Source: Parvimonas parva (GTDB lineage: Bacteria > Bacillota > Clostridia > Tissierellales > Peptoniphilaceae). From it: DNA of 60,711 nt. The translations under genes and the position numbers were made by a program. The notes beneath the pieces are model-generated. The model ran no database searches. It was given only the letters and a program-made list of their open reading frames with translations, and was not told the origin of the DNA. The DNA is taken from contig NZ_JACVDA010000012.1 of assembly GCF_016552165.1 (NCBI RefSeq), positions 1 through 60,711 of the forward strand, given 5' to 3'. Position 1 is the stretch's first letter. Every line of letters starts with the position of its first letter. Positions 19,601-26,659 of this stretch are shown in pieces.

Positions 19601-20131
19601 ATATTTTTTTTCAATTAAACTCTCATAAGAATTATAAATTTTATGTAAATCACTCATCTTTACTTTTAATGACTCATTCTCTATATTTTCTGACATAGCA
19701 AAAACATCTAAGACAGAAAAATCATTTTGCTTAAACTCTATTATCATATCCATAACATTATTTACAAAACCCATTTTCAAATCATTAGACTTAAAAGTAA
19801 CTAAATCTTTTGAAACCTTATTTATTGCCTTAAAAGTTAAAAGACTTCTTGCGCTTGTTGTAAGTTTTCTCTCTTTAAGACCTCCAACACTTGTGAAAAT
19901 TATTTTACTTAAAGTAGAAAAACTAACAACTCTAATCCTAAAATTAGGGTCGATATTCTTCTCATCTTCAAACATTTCACTAAGTCTTTTTTCCATTTCG
20001 TATGTAAATTTTTCCGGAACTAAAATAAAAATAGGCTTTCTATCATCACGCCTTGCCTCTTCAAAACAAAGCTCCAAAAGTTTTTTTGTCCTATCAGCTC
20101 CAAATCTTCCCGTTATAAAACCAACTGCCAC
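16673..20131 (-). CDS. addB: ATP-dependent helicase/nuclease subunit B (AddB)
   Basis: The 1152-residue partner of AddA holds the second nuclease domain and a structural iron-sulphur cluster. GTG at 20131 is preferred because AGAGGT lies 8 bases upstream; an in-frame TTG at 20149 lacks spacing. The nuclease core is IIDYKSS followed by GLQLQLFVYM. The four-Cys cluster is one Cys in MRCPFSYF and three in KPCDYCKYKSICRFD. Oddity: the N-terminal P-loop reads GRFGADRTKK rather than GxxGxGKT, so it lacks the Walker Lys at its usual place. It forms an operon with addA. Confidence 0.94.
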   Translation of the reverse strand: MAVGFITGRFGADRTKKLLELCFEEARRDDRKPIFILVPEKFTYEMEKRLSEMFEDEKNIDPNFRIRVVSFSTLSKIIFTSVGGLKERKLTTSARSLLTFKAINKVSKDLVTFKSNDLKMGFVNNVMDMIIEFKQNDFSVLDVFAMSENIENESLKVKMSDLHKIYNSYESLIEKKYLDTEDTLNIFARKLDDFESIKGATIFVDEYMDFTPAQYLVIEKLITFSKNIYFSLLTDFRNLNSKMNMFQRSNSTFLNIKSICEKNNIPLIDNIFISNEKYYDAKDLAFLEKNIGGFSPKTYSEISENIRILQFKNIYEEVSFIAEEILKLIRTGNFRYNDITLCMRNLDDYSYIIKRVFEDYRIDYFLDKKISVMENPIMILILSILDMKDKNYSYDSIFRYLKSGLTGISDEDIFLLENYVIANGIKGSQWFDETWDKPILHSFEEDSDDEKLAKINEIKNLVVTPIKNLHEKLKGRNTVKEICKYLYEFTLEIELFERINEFVKNFQNEGNLYKAKEYSQVWGSFISVLDELVEFMGDDKIAYSKFINLIKTELENIELGIIPPSKDEVFVTTVDRMKKPSTKIAFVLGVNDGNFPKNIVDNDLISENEKESLKTLGFNFSNNNLLKTTDEQFLSYKTFSIAKEKLYITFPISDLEGKSLLVSRFVKKIKFIFENLKVVSIDYLKDFSIMDIFETFSKERLYQILVSNIEALNSNKLSENDKFNFREIIDFLIEDEDYKYKIEILKDKLNYKKETENIKDYTSFLYESGNVSISKLENFMRCPFSYFINYGLRAKEREVYDFSPADYGTYCHKIFDDFFKGVFENNIDWNTIDREFIQMEVEKLTKKMSEKSNFILESSPKYKYFSSITQKNIVESIEIMAEQVRRGNFVPTGFETEFGDKSIKPITYTLKNGKEIKLVGKIDRIDVFKGENFDFLRIIDYKSSKRDIDLNQVYAGLQLQLFVYMNAILSSNKERYKPAGLFYSDFTTNFVGFETYSKMLDMNDESYHSEKLKKNKLTGFVIKDMELLKNLDRTLDADNLTSEILPIKLKSKGQEIGASTLGLTTDEFDIVNEFVLNKTKDICEEIYSGNIDIRPFRYKNKKPCDYCKYKSICRFDIKHNKYNNVKNLLTKDRPNEVFELMNSENKEKRGEK

Positions 20132-20183
20132 AATAATTACCTCTTTCAATCTGATATGAATATTTTATCATATTTTTACACAA

Positions 20184-20212
20184 CAAAAAAGAGTTACCTT
20201 TTAAGTAACTCT
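20184..20212 (-). terminator. Terminator of the cassette 2 transcript
   Basis: Minus-strand AGAGTTAC/GTAACTCT stem, 7-base loop, six T residues. It lies 10 bases after the stop of the 104-residue protein and ends the cassette before addB. Confidence 0.85.
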
Positions 20213-20221
20213 TTGTAAATT

Positions 20222-20536
20222 TTACTCTTTTTTATAAATACAAAAAATTTTTGATTTTGTTCCACTAGCATTTTCAATTTGCATATCATATCTTGTATAT
20301 AACACTCCATTTGTATCTTTAACTTTTTTGTGAGAAACAACTACCAATTTTTTATCTTTTACATCTTTATTAGCATTATCAACATATTCTTTAATAGTCT
20401 TTTCTTTTTCTAATATTACAGATTCTGTTTTTGAAATTTCTTCATCCACTTCAACTTTAAAATGATTATAAGAAAGTATTGAAACTAAAAACAAAAATAA
20501 TAATATTAATAACAACTTAAAGGGTTTATTTTTCAT
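20222..20536 (-). CDS. Small membrane-anchored protein with partial shared C-terminal module
   Basis: 104 residues: one N-terminal membrane helix (about 7-23), a charged helical middle (VDEEISKTESVILEKEKTI), then a short beta-rich tail. The tail (TRYDMQIENASG..IFCIYKKE) resembles the very end of the neighbouring CHAT-like and membrane proteins (RYEIERTFDGKK..IFLYEEK). It is the third gene of cassette 2, 57 bases after the membrane protein gene, with a good Shine-Dalgarno (AAAGGAGACAAACTATG). Function is unknown; it could be a stripped-down duplicate of the tail module. Confidence 0.7.
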   Translation of the reverse strand: MKNKPFKLLLILLFLFLVSILSYNHFKVEVDEEISKTESVILEKEKTIKEYVDNANKDVKDKKLVVVSHKKVKDTNGVLYTRYDMQIENASGTKSKIFCIYKKE

Positions 20537-20593
20537 AGTTTGTCTCCTTTAATTTTTTTAATTGAATATAATAAATTTTTTATCTTTACAAAA

Positions 20594-21493
20594 TTATTTT
20601 CCTATATATTTTTCTTCATATAGAAAAATTATAGATTTTTTCCCATCAAAAGTACGCTCTATTTCATAACGATTATAAAATTTATAGTCTTGATGAATAA
20701 ATTCAGTTTTAATTACTTTCAATTTTTCTCCGGTTTTATCTTCTCTATACTTTAAATATCTATCTATTCCCAATTTTGAAAGAGCATCATCAACTTTTAT
20801 ATCAAATTTTTTATTCTCAACTTTTGTAACTTTAAATTTATTATCTTTAACGACTATTTCGTAACCATCTAATAATTTTGCACCTTTATATTTTTCATAT
20901 AAATGGTAAATTATTTTTCCGTCAATATCCTCTTTATCTTCTATATATGAATTGACATCAAAACTTCTATAATTTTCCCTTATTTGTTTATAAACATCAG
21001 AAATATTTGTAAAATCACCCTCAAGACCATAAAAATCTTTTTTCCCATATTTTTCAAACAACTTATTTAATGACTCTTCTTTTAAAAATCTTCCTCCAAC
21101 AGAAAAATCTCTTAACATAAATTTAAAATAATAATCATAGCATTCATAAGCATTTACATAATAACTATCTGTAAAAATTTCTACTCTAGGTAAGCATTTA
21201 TAAGATAGTATATTAACTTTTGAACTTTTATTAGAAAAATCAGTTATCAGGTTAATAATTTCTTTTTTTTCTTCAAGAGTATCTATTTTATATCCTATTT
21301 CATCGACTATAAATTCCAATTTTTTGCCATATAAAAATTCTTGTTTAAACATATACACATTAAACATAAAATATAGACTTAATATCAACTTAAAAATTAA
21401 ATATATTAATATTATCTTAATTATTTTTTTAAAAGTCTTACGATATATTCTATTTTCCAAACTAAAATCTAAACTAAAATTATTCTTTTTCAT
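20594..21493 (-). CDS. Membrane-anchored protein paired with CHAT-like cassette 2, carries the shared C-terminal module
   Basis: 299 residues, starting at ATG 21493, which overlaps the end of the upstream wall-binding gene by 14 bases exactly as in cassette 1. It has a basic start, one membrane helix (about 22-47) and an extracellular region related to the whole cassette 1 membrane protein. Its last ~105 residues align with the tail of the CHAT-like protein 1: GAKLLDGYEIVV, then KFDIKVDD, then IKTEFIHQDYKFYNRYEIE. So one protein is tethered to the membrane and the other to the wall, with a common tail. No enzyme motif is visible. Confidence 0.75.
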   Translation of the reverse strand: MKKNNFSLDFSLENRIYRKTFKKIIKIILIYLIFKLILSLYFMFNVYMFKQEFLYGKKLEFIVDEIGYKIDTLEEKKEIINLITDFSNKSSKVNILSYKCLPRVEIFTDSYYVNAYECYDYYFKFMLRDFSVGGRFLKEESLNKLFEKYGKKDFYGLEGDFTNISDVYKQIRENYRSFDVNSYIEDKEDIDGKIIYHLYEKYKGAKLLDGYEIVVKDNKFKVTKVENKKFDIKVDDALSKLGIDRYLKYREDKTGEKLKVIKTEFIHQDYKFYNRYEIERTFDGKKSIIFLYEEKYIGK

Positions 21494-22610
21494 AAATATC
21501 AAGCACCATCTTTGAATTATTTATTGAATGTTCTACAGAATGCAAAGTATAAAATTTTCCATCTTGATAAATACATTCCGAGTTTATAATTTTATATTCT
21601 CCTAGAGATTTACTACGAAGTTTATTTTCTATATTTGTCTTCGAATCTTTTTCTACCGTATTATTTTCATTTATATCAAATTTTTCGTCATTTTTAAAAA
21701 CACTTATTCTTCCATCAACTACACTTACAGTATAGCCAATTAAAGTTTTTGCTCCTCTTTCATAAGCTTCGCTTGCTATATTATAAAAACCATTTGCTGT
21801 ATTACAACCAGCAAATACTATTAACCTTACATTTTTCATATCTTCTTCTGATAATCTTACAAAATCAAATCCTTTTACAGATTTAGAATTTTTTCTTCGT
21901 ATTCCAGTTTTACACTTTGCTCCTAATAATTCATTAGAATAAAATATCATTCCTTCACTAGAACCATGACCAGAATACATTTGGATTGCACTTGAAAGTC
22001 TAGGCATATTATTTGAAGCTTTTGAACTTAAAACTTCATATGTCGGAAGTGTATGACAATCTGCATCATAACCCATTTGTTTGTAAAAATTATATGCTTC
22101 TACTGCATCTCTCGTTGTATCAATCGGAAAAAAATTTGATAATGAAAAGTCTGCATAATTAATACCAACACTCCAAGCTTTATCATTTTGTGATAATTCT
22201 CCATCTCCATCAAAAAAATATTCAATTTTATTAATAACTGTAACACCTACGGCCATTTCTCCTGTACCAAACAAATAGTATGTTTTATCACCTAAATATA
22301 GCCATCCTGTTTCCATAACTCCAGAGCTATCAAGATAATACCATTTACCTTCCAATTCAAGCCATCCTGTTTCCATCCAACCAGAAGAATTAAAATGATG
22401 CCATTTACCTCCTATTATTTCCCATCCTACTGCATAACCTCCAGAAGAATATGCAAACCACCATCTACCATCATTACTTTTTTTCCAAGTTCCACTTGCA
22501 TCAGCAGAAACGATTTCTTTTCTTAAAACAAATTTATTATCTATCCTACTATTAGATAAAATTATTGCAAATACTAATGCACAACCAACAAACAATTTTC
22601 TCAATTTCAT
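21480..22610 (-). CDS. Secreted wall-binding repeat protein with truncated CHAT/caspase-like domain (cassette 2)
   Basis: 376 residues, ATG at 22610 after GGGAGG. The first ~80 residues are nearly identical to cassette 1 protein: signal peptide, SADA site and aromatic wall-binding repeats, but one repeat fewer. The putative catalytic pair is kept: His215 in YSGHGSSEG and Cys269 in IVFAGCNTANG. After GAKTLIGYTVSV the protein jumps straight to the shared tail, so about 125 residues present in paralogue 1 (roughly its residues 309-433) are missing with the frame intact. The missing part contains the last piece of the CHAT-like fold, so activity is doubtful. Confidence 0.8.
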   Translation of the reverse strand: MKLRKLFVGCALVFAIILSNSRIDNKFVLRKEIVSADASGTWKKSNDGRWWFAYSSGGYAVGWEIIGGKWHHFNSSGWMETGWLELEGKWYYLDSSGVMETGWLYLGDKTYYLFGTGEMAVGVTVINKIEYFFDGDGELSQNDKAWSVGINYADFSLSNFFPIDTTRDAVEAYNFYKQMGYDADCHTLPTYEVLSSKASNNMPRLSSAIQMYSGHGSSEGMIFYSNELLGAKCKTGIRRKNSKSVKGFDFVRLSEEDMKNVRLIVFAGCNTANGFYNIASEAYERGAKTLIGYTVSVVDGRISVFKNDEKFDINENNTVEKDSKTNIENKLRSKSLGEYKIINSECIYQDGKFYTLHSVEHSINNSKMVLDIYEKE

Positions 22611-22665
22611 TTTAATCCTCCCATTGTAAAAATATTATATATATCATAAATATATATATATATAT

Positions 22666-22694
22666 ATTATATATCATAAAAAAATCAAAGTCAA
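22666..22694 (-). promoter_or_regulatory. Promoter of cassette 2, embedded in a terminator
   Basis: Minus strand TTGACT (22689-22694), 17-base spacer, TATAAT (22666-22671). The -35 is inside the hairpin arm of the preceding terminator, and the surrounding TTGACTTTG-T6 sequence matches the cassette 1 promoter. Downstream is a pure TA repeat (about 22647-22670). Confidence 0.75.
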
Positions 22695-22712
22695 ATTACA
22701 GACTTTGATTTT
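22675..22712 (-). terminator. Terminator after the ABC exporter relic
   Basis: Minus-strand 12-bp stem AAAATCAAAGTC/GACTTTGATTTT, 8-base loop, followed by seven T residues. It starts 3 bases after the relic stop codon. Confidence 0.85.
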
Positions 22713-22714
22713 CA

Positions 22715-22864
22715 CTAAATATTTATACTCTTAATCCAATTCAAATTTCCCATGTATAACTCATAATATCTTCCTTGTTTTTCAATCAATTCATCGTGAG
22801 TTCCCATTTCTAAAATTTTTTTAATTTTTAGAAGCTTCTCTTTTGTATTCGTATTAAGTACCAT
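22715..22864 (-). pseudogene. Deleted ABC exporter gene: 49-codon remnant with intact promoter and terminator
   Basis: The frame from ATG 22864 (AGAGG upstream) to TAG 22715 encodes MVLNTNTKEKLLKIKK, followed by KILEMGTHDELIEKQGRYYEL. The second part is the canonical end of an ABC multidrug/lipid exporter ATPase, just after the D-loop and H-loop (family pattern: G-x-I-x-E-x-G-T-H-x-E-L). The transmembrane domain and Walker motifs are gone. The short frame still has a promoter, a ribosome binding site and a terminator, so it may be transcribed. Confidence 0.75.
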
Positions 22865-22875
22865 CCTCTTTTACT

Positions 22876-22904
22876 GTTATAACATAATTAATAATATAAA
22901 TCAA
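22876..22904 (-). promoter_or_regulatory. Promoter of the ABC exporter relic
   Basis: Minus strand TTGATT (22899-22904), 17-base spacer, TATAAC (22876-22881), about 12 bases before the relic start codon. Confidence 0.55.
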
Positions 22905-22924
22905 GTTTTAATTCTCTACCATAA

Positions 22925-22960
22925 CAAAAAACACCTACCTTTTATAGACGGTAGGTGTTT
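22925..22960 (-). terminator. Terminator of the LPxTG adhesin gene
   Basis: Minus-strand ACACCTACC/GGTAGGTGT stem, 10-base loop and six T residues, 8 bases after the stop. Confidence 0.9.
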
Positions 22961-22965
22961 TTAAA

Positions 22966-25953
22966 TTATCTTTTTTTCTTTTTAGAAACTATAGATCCAA
23001 GTAAACTTAAAGCTGTTAAAGATATTCCTATTGTAGAAATAGATGTTTTTGGTAATTTTTCTTTTTTACCTTTTTTAACATTTATATTTTCGATTTTCTC
23101 TTTTACTTTTTCTAAAACTTTTTCTATTTCTTCTTTTGAGTTTCCTTTTTCTATTTTTTCTTCTAATTCTTTTTGCTTTTGTAAAATTTTCGATATTAGC
23201 TTTTCTTTTTCTTCTTTACTTAAAGTAGAATTTTTAATTTCTTTTATCTTTTCTTTTACTTTTTTATCTAGTTCTTCTTTTGCTTTTTGTTTTTCAGCAT
23301 CTAGATTTACTTTTGGCTTTTTGTTTTCTTCATTTTTCGCTTTCGCTTCTTCTACTACTTTATTAATGTCATCTTTATTTGTAGCATTATCGATTCTAGT
23401 TTTAAAGCCGTCTTTTTCTTCTTTACTTAAGTTGTCTAACTTATCTACTTCTTCTTTTGCCTTTTGTTTTTCAGCATCTAGATTTACTTTTGGCTTTTTG
23501 TTTTCTTCATTTTTCGCTTTCGCTTCTTCTAGTACTTTATTAATGTCATCTTTATTTGTAGCATTATCGATTCTAGTTTTAAAGCTGTCTTTTTCTTCTT
23601 TACTTAAGTTGTCTAACTTATCTATTTCTTCTTTTGCTTTTGTTTTTTCGAAATTTAGATTTTCTTTATCTTTTTCTTTTGCTTTTGTTAAAACTTCATC
23701 TACTTTTTCTTTACTATCTAATGGTGTTAAGCTATTTATAAGCTTATCTTTTTCTTCTTTAGATAAGTTTTTAAGTTCTTCTATTTGTTTCTTTACACTT
23801 TCTTTATATTTTTCTAAGTTTCCTTCGTTTAAAGCTTGTGCTTTTTCTAAGATTATATCTAAATCTTTTAATGTAGTTGCATTTTTTACTTCTTCTTTTA
23901 ATGATGTTTTTTCTTCTTCTTTTAATGATGTAAATTCTTTATCTATTTTATCATTTACAGATTGTTTTTTCGCTTCTAACTTTTCAGAATCTTTCTTTTT
24001 TGCATCTTCTATTACAGTATCTATATTTGAATTTTTTGTAGATGAGTCTATTTGTACGTTATATTCTTTCTTTTCATCTTCACTTAAATTTTTAAGATTT
24101 TCTATTTCTTCTTTCGCTTTTGTTTTTTTCTTATCTTTTTCTTCTATTTTTATTTCATCTAGAGCTTTTAGTCCGTTTTCTTTTTCTGAAGTTACTTCAG
24201 CTTTTGTACCTTTTTTAGATATAGAATTTTTAATTTCTTCTTTTTTTGTTTCTACCTTTTTCTTTAGCTCATCTTTTTCTTCATCTGTTAAGCTTTTATC
24301 CGTGTTAATAGCATCTGTTTTTTCTTTTGCTTTTTGTTCTATTTCAGATTTTGCTTTTGTTTTTTCTTTATTTTTTTCGATAATTTCAGGCTTATAGACT
24401 GCTGCACTAAAGCCATCTGCTACTTTTATTATTTCATCTTCGTTCCATTCATCTTTTATCTTTTGTAATATTTTATCACGCATATTTTTTGAATATTTTT
24501 CTAAATCTTTTTTTAACTTGTCTTTTTCTTCTTGAACTAAAGAATTATCATTTTCTATATTGTTTATTATATCATCATATACTTTATTTACTTGATCAAT
24601 TTTTTCTTTTCTTATAAGTTCTCTTGCATCTATCCTTACAGTCCAATATTTACCAACTTTAAACTGAGTAGTTTTTAATGTTTTTAAAGAATATGTTCCA
24701 TCTTCATTTTTCTTTAAATTATCATTTGTAATTTGTTCAACTGTTCCATTTTCATCTTTTAATGTTAAATCAACTTTATCATTAACGTTTTTTAATTCAT
24801 GATATATCCATTGATCTTTAAAGTCATCTACTATTTGATTTTCTTGATAATTTTTTAATTTTTTAAATTTTTCTAGTTCATCTTTTATAACAGAAAAATC
24901 TTTAATTTTATTATCATTTATATTTAATTCTTCAAATGTCTTTCCCTTTAGTGCTGTTACATCTGATATATTTGCATGTGGTGCATCAAAATAATTTAAT
25001 TTTGTTAAATTTGTTAATGGAGTTAAATCAATATTTTCTGGTCCATATTGATTTAATCTAATAAATCTAAGTTGTTTAAGATTTTTTAAATTTTCTAATG
25101 GTTTTAAGTTATTAACTTTAGTAAGAGAAAAACTTAAATCTTCTAATTTTGTTAAATCCTTTATCGGATCTAAACTTTCTAAATTATTATTATCATTTAA
25201 ATTTAAATGTTCTAATTTTGTTAAGTTTTTTATAGAAGATAAATCAGTTATTTGATTATCCGATAAACCAAGCCAAGTTAATCCTGTAAGAGTAGATAAA
25301 TCTTTAATATTTTCATCTGTTAATTGTTCTTCTTTCTCGTTATGTGGTTCACTTAAACCTTGACCTGTAATTATTAACGTTTCTAAATTAGTTAAATTTT
25401 TTAAAGAACTTACATTTTTAAAATTAGTATTTCTCATTGTAATTTCTTTTAGTTTAGTTAAATTTGATAAAGAATTAGGATAAGTTTTTAATTTTAAATT
25501 TTCAAAGCTAATTTTTTCAAGATTAGTTAAGCTAGAAATTGCCGATATATCAGCATCTTTATTTAAATTTTCAAAATAAATTTCTTTAACGTTCGTTAAA
25601 GCTTTAATTTTAGAAAAGTCTGTTACATTTAAATTTTTAAAATAAAGTTTTTTTAAATTTTTGCAATTTTCTACCCCTTCTAAACTTTTAATATTTTCAT
25701 CATTTAACTCTAAACTAAAATCTAATATTTCTAAATCTTCTTTATAAATTTTAGTTATACTACTTACATTTTGATGTTTTTTATCTGCTATCGCTTTTTT
25801 TAAAGCATTTTCTAACGCCTTATCTTTAATAGTTACTTCTGTTTGAGTTTGTGCTTTTATAACAGTTTGTAAATTTGTAACACTAGTTAAAGGAGAAACC
25901 ATAACTGCTAAAAGTAAAGTACTTACAACTCTTTTTTTACTTAATTTTTTCAT
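22966..25953 (-). CDS. LPxTG surface protein: leucine-rich repeats plus GA-like three-helix modules
   Basis: 995 residues, starting at ATG 25953 behind GAGGGG (an upstream in-frame ATG has no ribosome site). Domains in order: signal peptide (1-33); internalin-type leucine-rich repeats (about 70-360, repeats of LxxLTNLExLxLxxN type); a linking region; a long Lys/Glu-rich helical region (about 490-930). That region holds repeated units such as NLSKEEKDSFKTRIDNATN followed by DDINKVLEEAK, resembling albumin-binding GA/Ebh modules. The sortase signal LPKTS lies at 967-971, then a membrane helix and KKKKR. It is probably wall-anchored and binds host protein. Ligand assignment is by family resemblance only. 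No sortase gene is in the window. Confidence 0.85.
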   Translation of the reverse strand: MKKLSKKRVVSTLLLAVMVSPLTSVTNLQTVIKAQTQTEVTIKDKALENALKKAIADKKHQNVSSITKIYKEDLEILDFSLELNDENIKSLEGVENCKNLKKLYFKNLNVTDFSKIKALTNVKEIYFENLNKDADISAISSLTNLEKISFENLKLKTYPNSLSNLTKLKEITMRNTNFKNVSSLKNLTNLETLIITGQGLSEPHNEKEEQLTDENIKDLSTLTGLTWLGLSDNQITDLSSIKNLTKLEHLNLNDNNNLESLDPIKDLTKLEDLSFSLTKVNNLKPLENLKNLKQLRFIRLNQYGPENIDLTPLTNLTKLNYFDAPHANISDVTALKGKTFEELNINDNKIKDFSVIKDELEKFKKLKNYQENQIVDDFKDQWIYHELKNVNDKVDLTLKDENGTVEQITNDNLKKNEDGTYSLKTLKTTQFKVGKYWTVRIDARELIRKEKIDQVNKVYDDIINNIENDNSLVQEEKDKLKKDLEKYSKNMRDKILQKIKDEWNEDEIIKVADGFSAAVYKPEIIEKNKEKTKAKSEIEQKAKEKTDAINTDKSLTDEEKDELKKKVETKKEEIKNSISKKGTKAEVTSEKENGLKALDEIKIEEKDKKKTKAKEEIENLKNLSEDEKKEYNVQIDSSTKNSNIDTVIEDAKKKDSEKLEAKKQSVNDKIDKEFTSLKEEEKTSLKEEVKNATTLKDLDIILEKAQALNEGNLEKYKESVKKQIEELKNLSKEEKDKLINSLTPLDSKEKVDEVLTKAKEKDKENLNFEKTKAKEEIDKLDNLSKEEKDSFKTRIDNATNKDDINKVLEEAKAKNEENKKPKVNLDAEKQKAKEEVDKLDNLSKEEKDGFKTRIDNATNKDDINKVVEEAKAKNEENKKPKVNLDAEKQKAKEELDKKVKEKIKEIKNSTLSKEEKEKLISKILQKQKELEEKIEKGNSKEEIEKVLEKVKEKIENINVKKGKKEKLPKTSISTIGISLTALSLLGSIVSKKKKR
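23289..23642 (-). repeat. Tandem 177-bp repeat inside the adhesin gene
   Basis: Two head-to-tail units (from 23289 and 23466), nearly identical, encode 59-residue three-helix modules ending in KAKNEENKKPKVNLDAEKQK. Only scattered substitutions separate them, so the duplication is recent or maintained by conversion. Confidence 0.85.
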
Positions 25954-26030
25954 TTTAACCCCTCTCTTTTTATATAATTTTTTTAATCTTTCATTTTTCT
26001 TATAAAAAAAACTTTTTTTCATTCTTTTAC

Positions 26031-26059
26031 AATTATATTATATATATATATATTGTCAA
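26031..26059 (-). promoter_or_regulatory. Promoter of the adhesin gene
   Basis: Minus strand TTGACA (26054-26059), followed by an alternating AT spacer of about 17 and an ATAATT/TATAAT -10 region. The AT repeat makes the exact -10 ambiguous. Confidence 0.55.
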
Positions 26060-26111
26060 TAGTTTTTTACATTTTTTATCTATGACTTATTAACGTATAT
26101 TGTAACCCATA

Positions 26112-26659
26112 TTGTAAAATTAAGTTAGCCAGTAAGAATAGAAAAAAACATCTCAAAGAGGTATAATAGTAATTGACAAAAAACTAAGAAAGGAACCTCA
26201 ATGAGATGCACAATAATTGTAACATAAAACATAAGCATTTAACAATAGATTTAAGAAAATTAATAGAAAAATGGAAAAAAGAAAGAAAAAGTAATAGAGA
26301 AATAGTAAGACTTTTAGGAAAAAGTCCTCAAATAATAAATAATGAAATAAAAAGAGGATTAGTAATTCAAAGAACATGTTATGGAAAATTTAAAAAAGTG
26401 TATAAAGCAGAGTTTGCAAGATTATATGAAGTATTTTACTATGAAAAAATATATTATGCACATCCATATAGCAGTTATGAAAGAGGAAGCAACGAAAACC
26501 ACAACAGACTCATAAGAAGATTTTTACCAAAAGGAACAAAAAATACTACTCAGAAAAGAGTAGCATTTATTAAAAATTGGATAAATAATTATCCTAAAAA
26601 ACTATTTAACTATAGAACACCTTTTGAAGTTTTTTCAATTGGCTAACTTATTCTTGCAA
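26112..26659 (+). mobile_element. IS30-family relic 2, internally deleted
   Basis: Left inverted repeat 26112-26131 and right inverted repeat 26640-26659, with the same left leader hairpin as relic 1. The 548-bp copy lacks the middle of the transposase. Its right end lies inside the last codons of pstB, which is convergent to it. Confidence 0.87.
26206..26646 (+). pseudogene. IS30 transposase with in-frame core deletion
   Basis: 146 codons remain open from ATG 26206. They hold the N-terminal HTH (KSNREIVRLLGKSPQIINNEI), a junction around residues 60-75, then the end of the catalytic domain with the final Glu region (SYERGSNENHNRLIRR) and NYPKKLFNYRTP. About 180 residues with the first two catalytic Asp are gone. 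The open frame could still give a DNA-binding protein, possibly a repressor of related copies (inference). Confidence 0.85.

Noticed and set aside
20222-20536. Comparing the 104-residue protein to a bacteriocin immunity protein
   Set aside because: Its tail matches the shared module of the neighbouring cassette, which explains it better, and it has only one membrane helix.
22640-22680. TA-dinucleotide tract as a phase-variation switch
   Set aside because: It overlaps the -10 and the downstream part of the cassette 2 promoter, so length change could matter, but nothing in one sequence shows variation. Mentioned only within the promoter entry.
22955-24397. A 480-codon plus-strand open frame rich in Ser and Phe
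   Set aside because: It is the antisense of the Lys/Glu-rich repeat region of the adhesin gene: low-complexity complement, no ribosome site and no domain.
23280-24400. Possible CRISPR-like repeat array
   Set aside because: The repetition is 177-bp coding repeats in frame with a helical surface protein; there are no short palindromic repeats with unique spacers.
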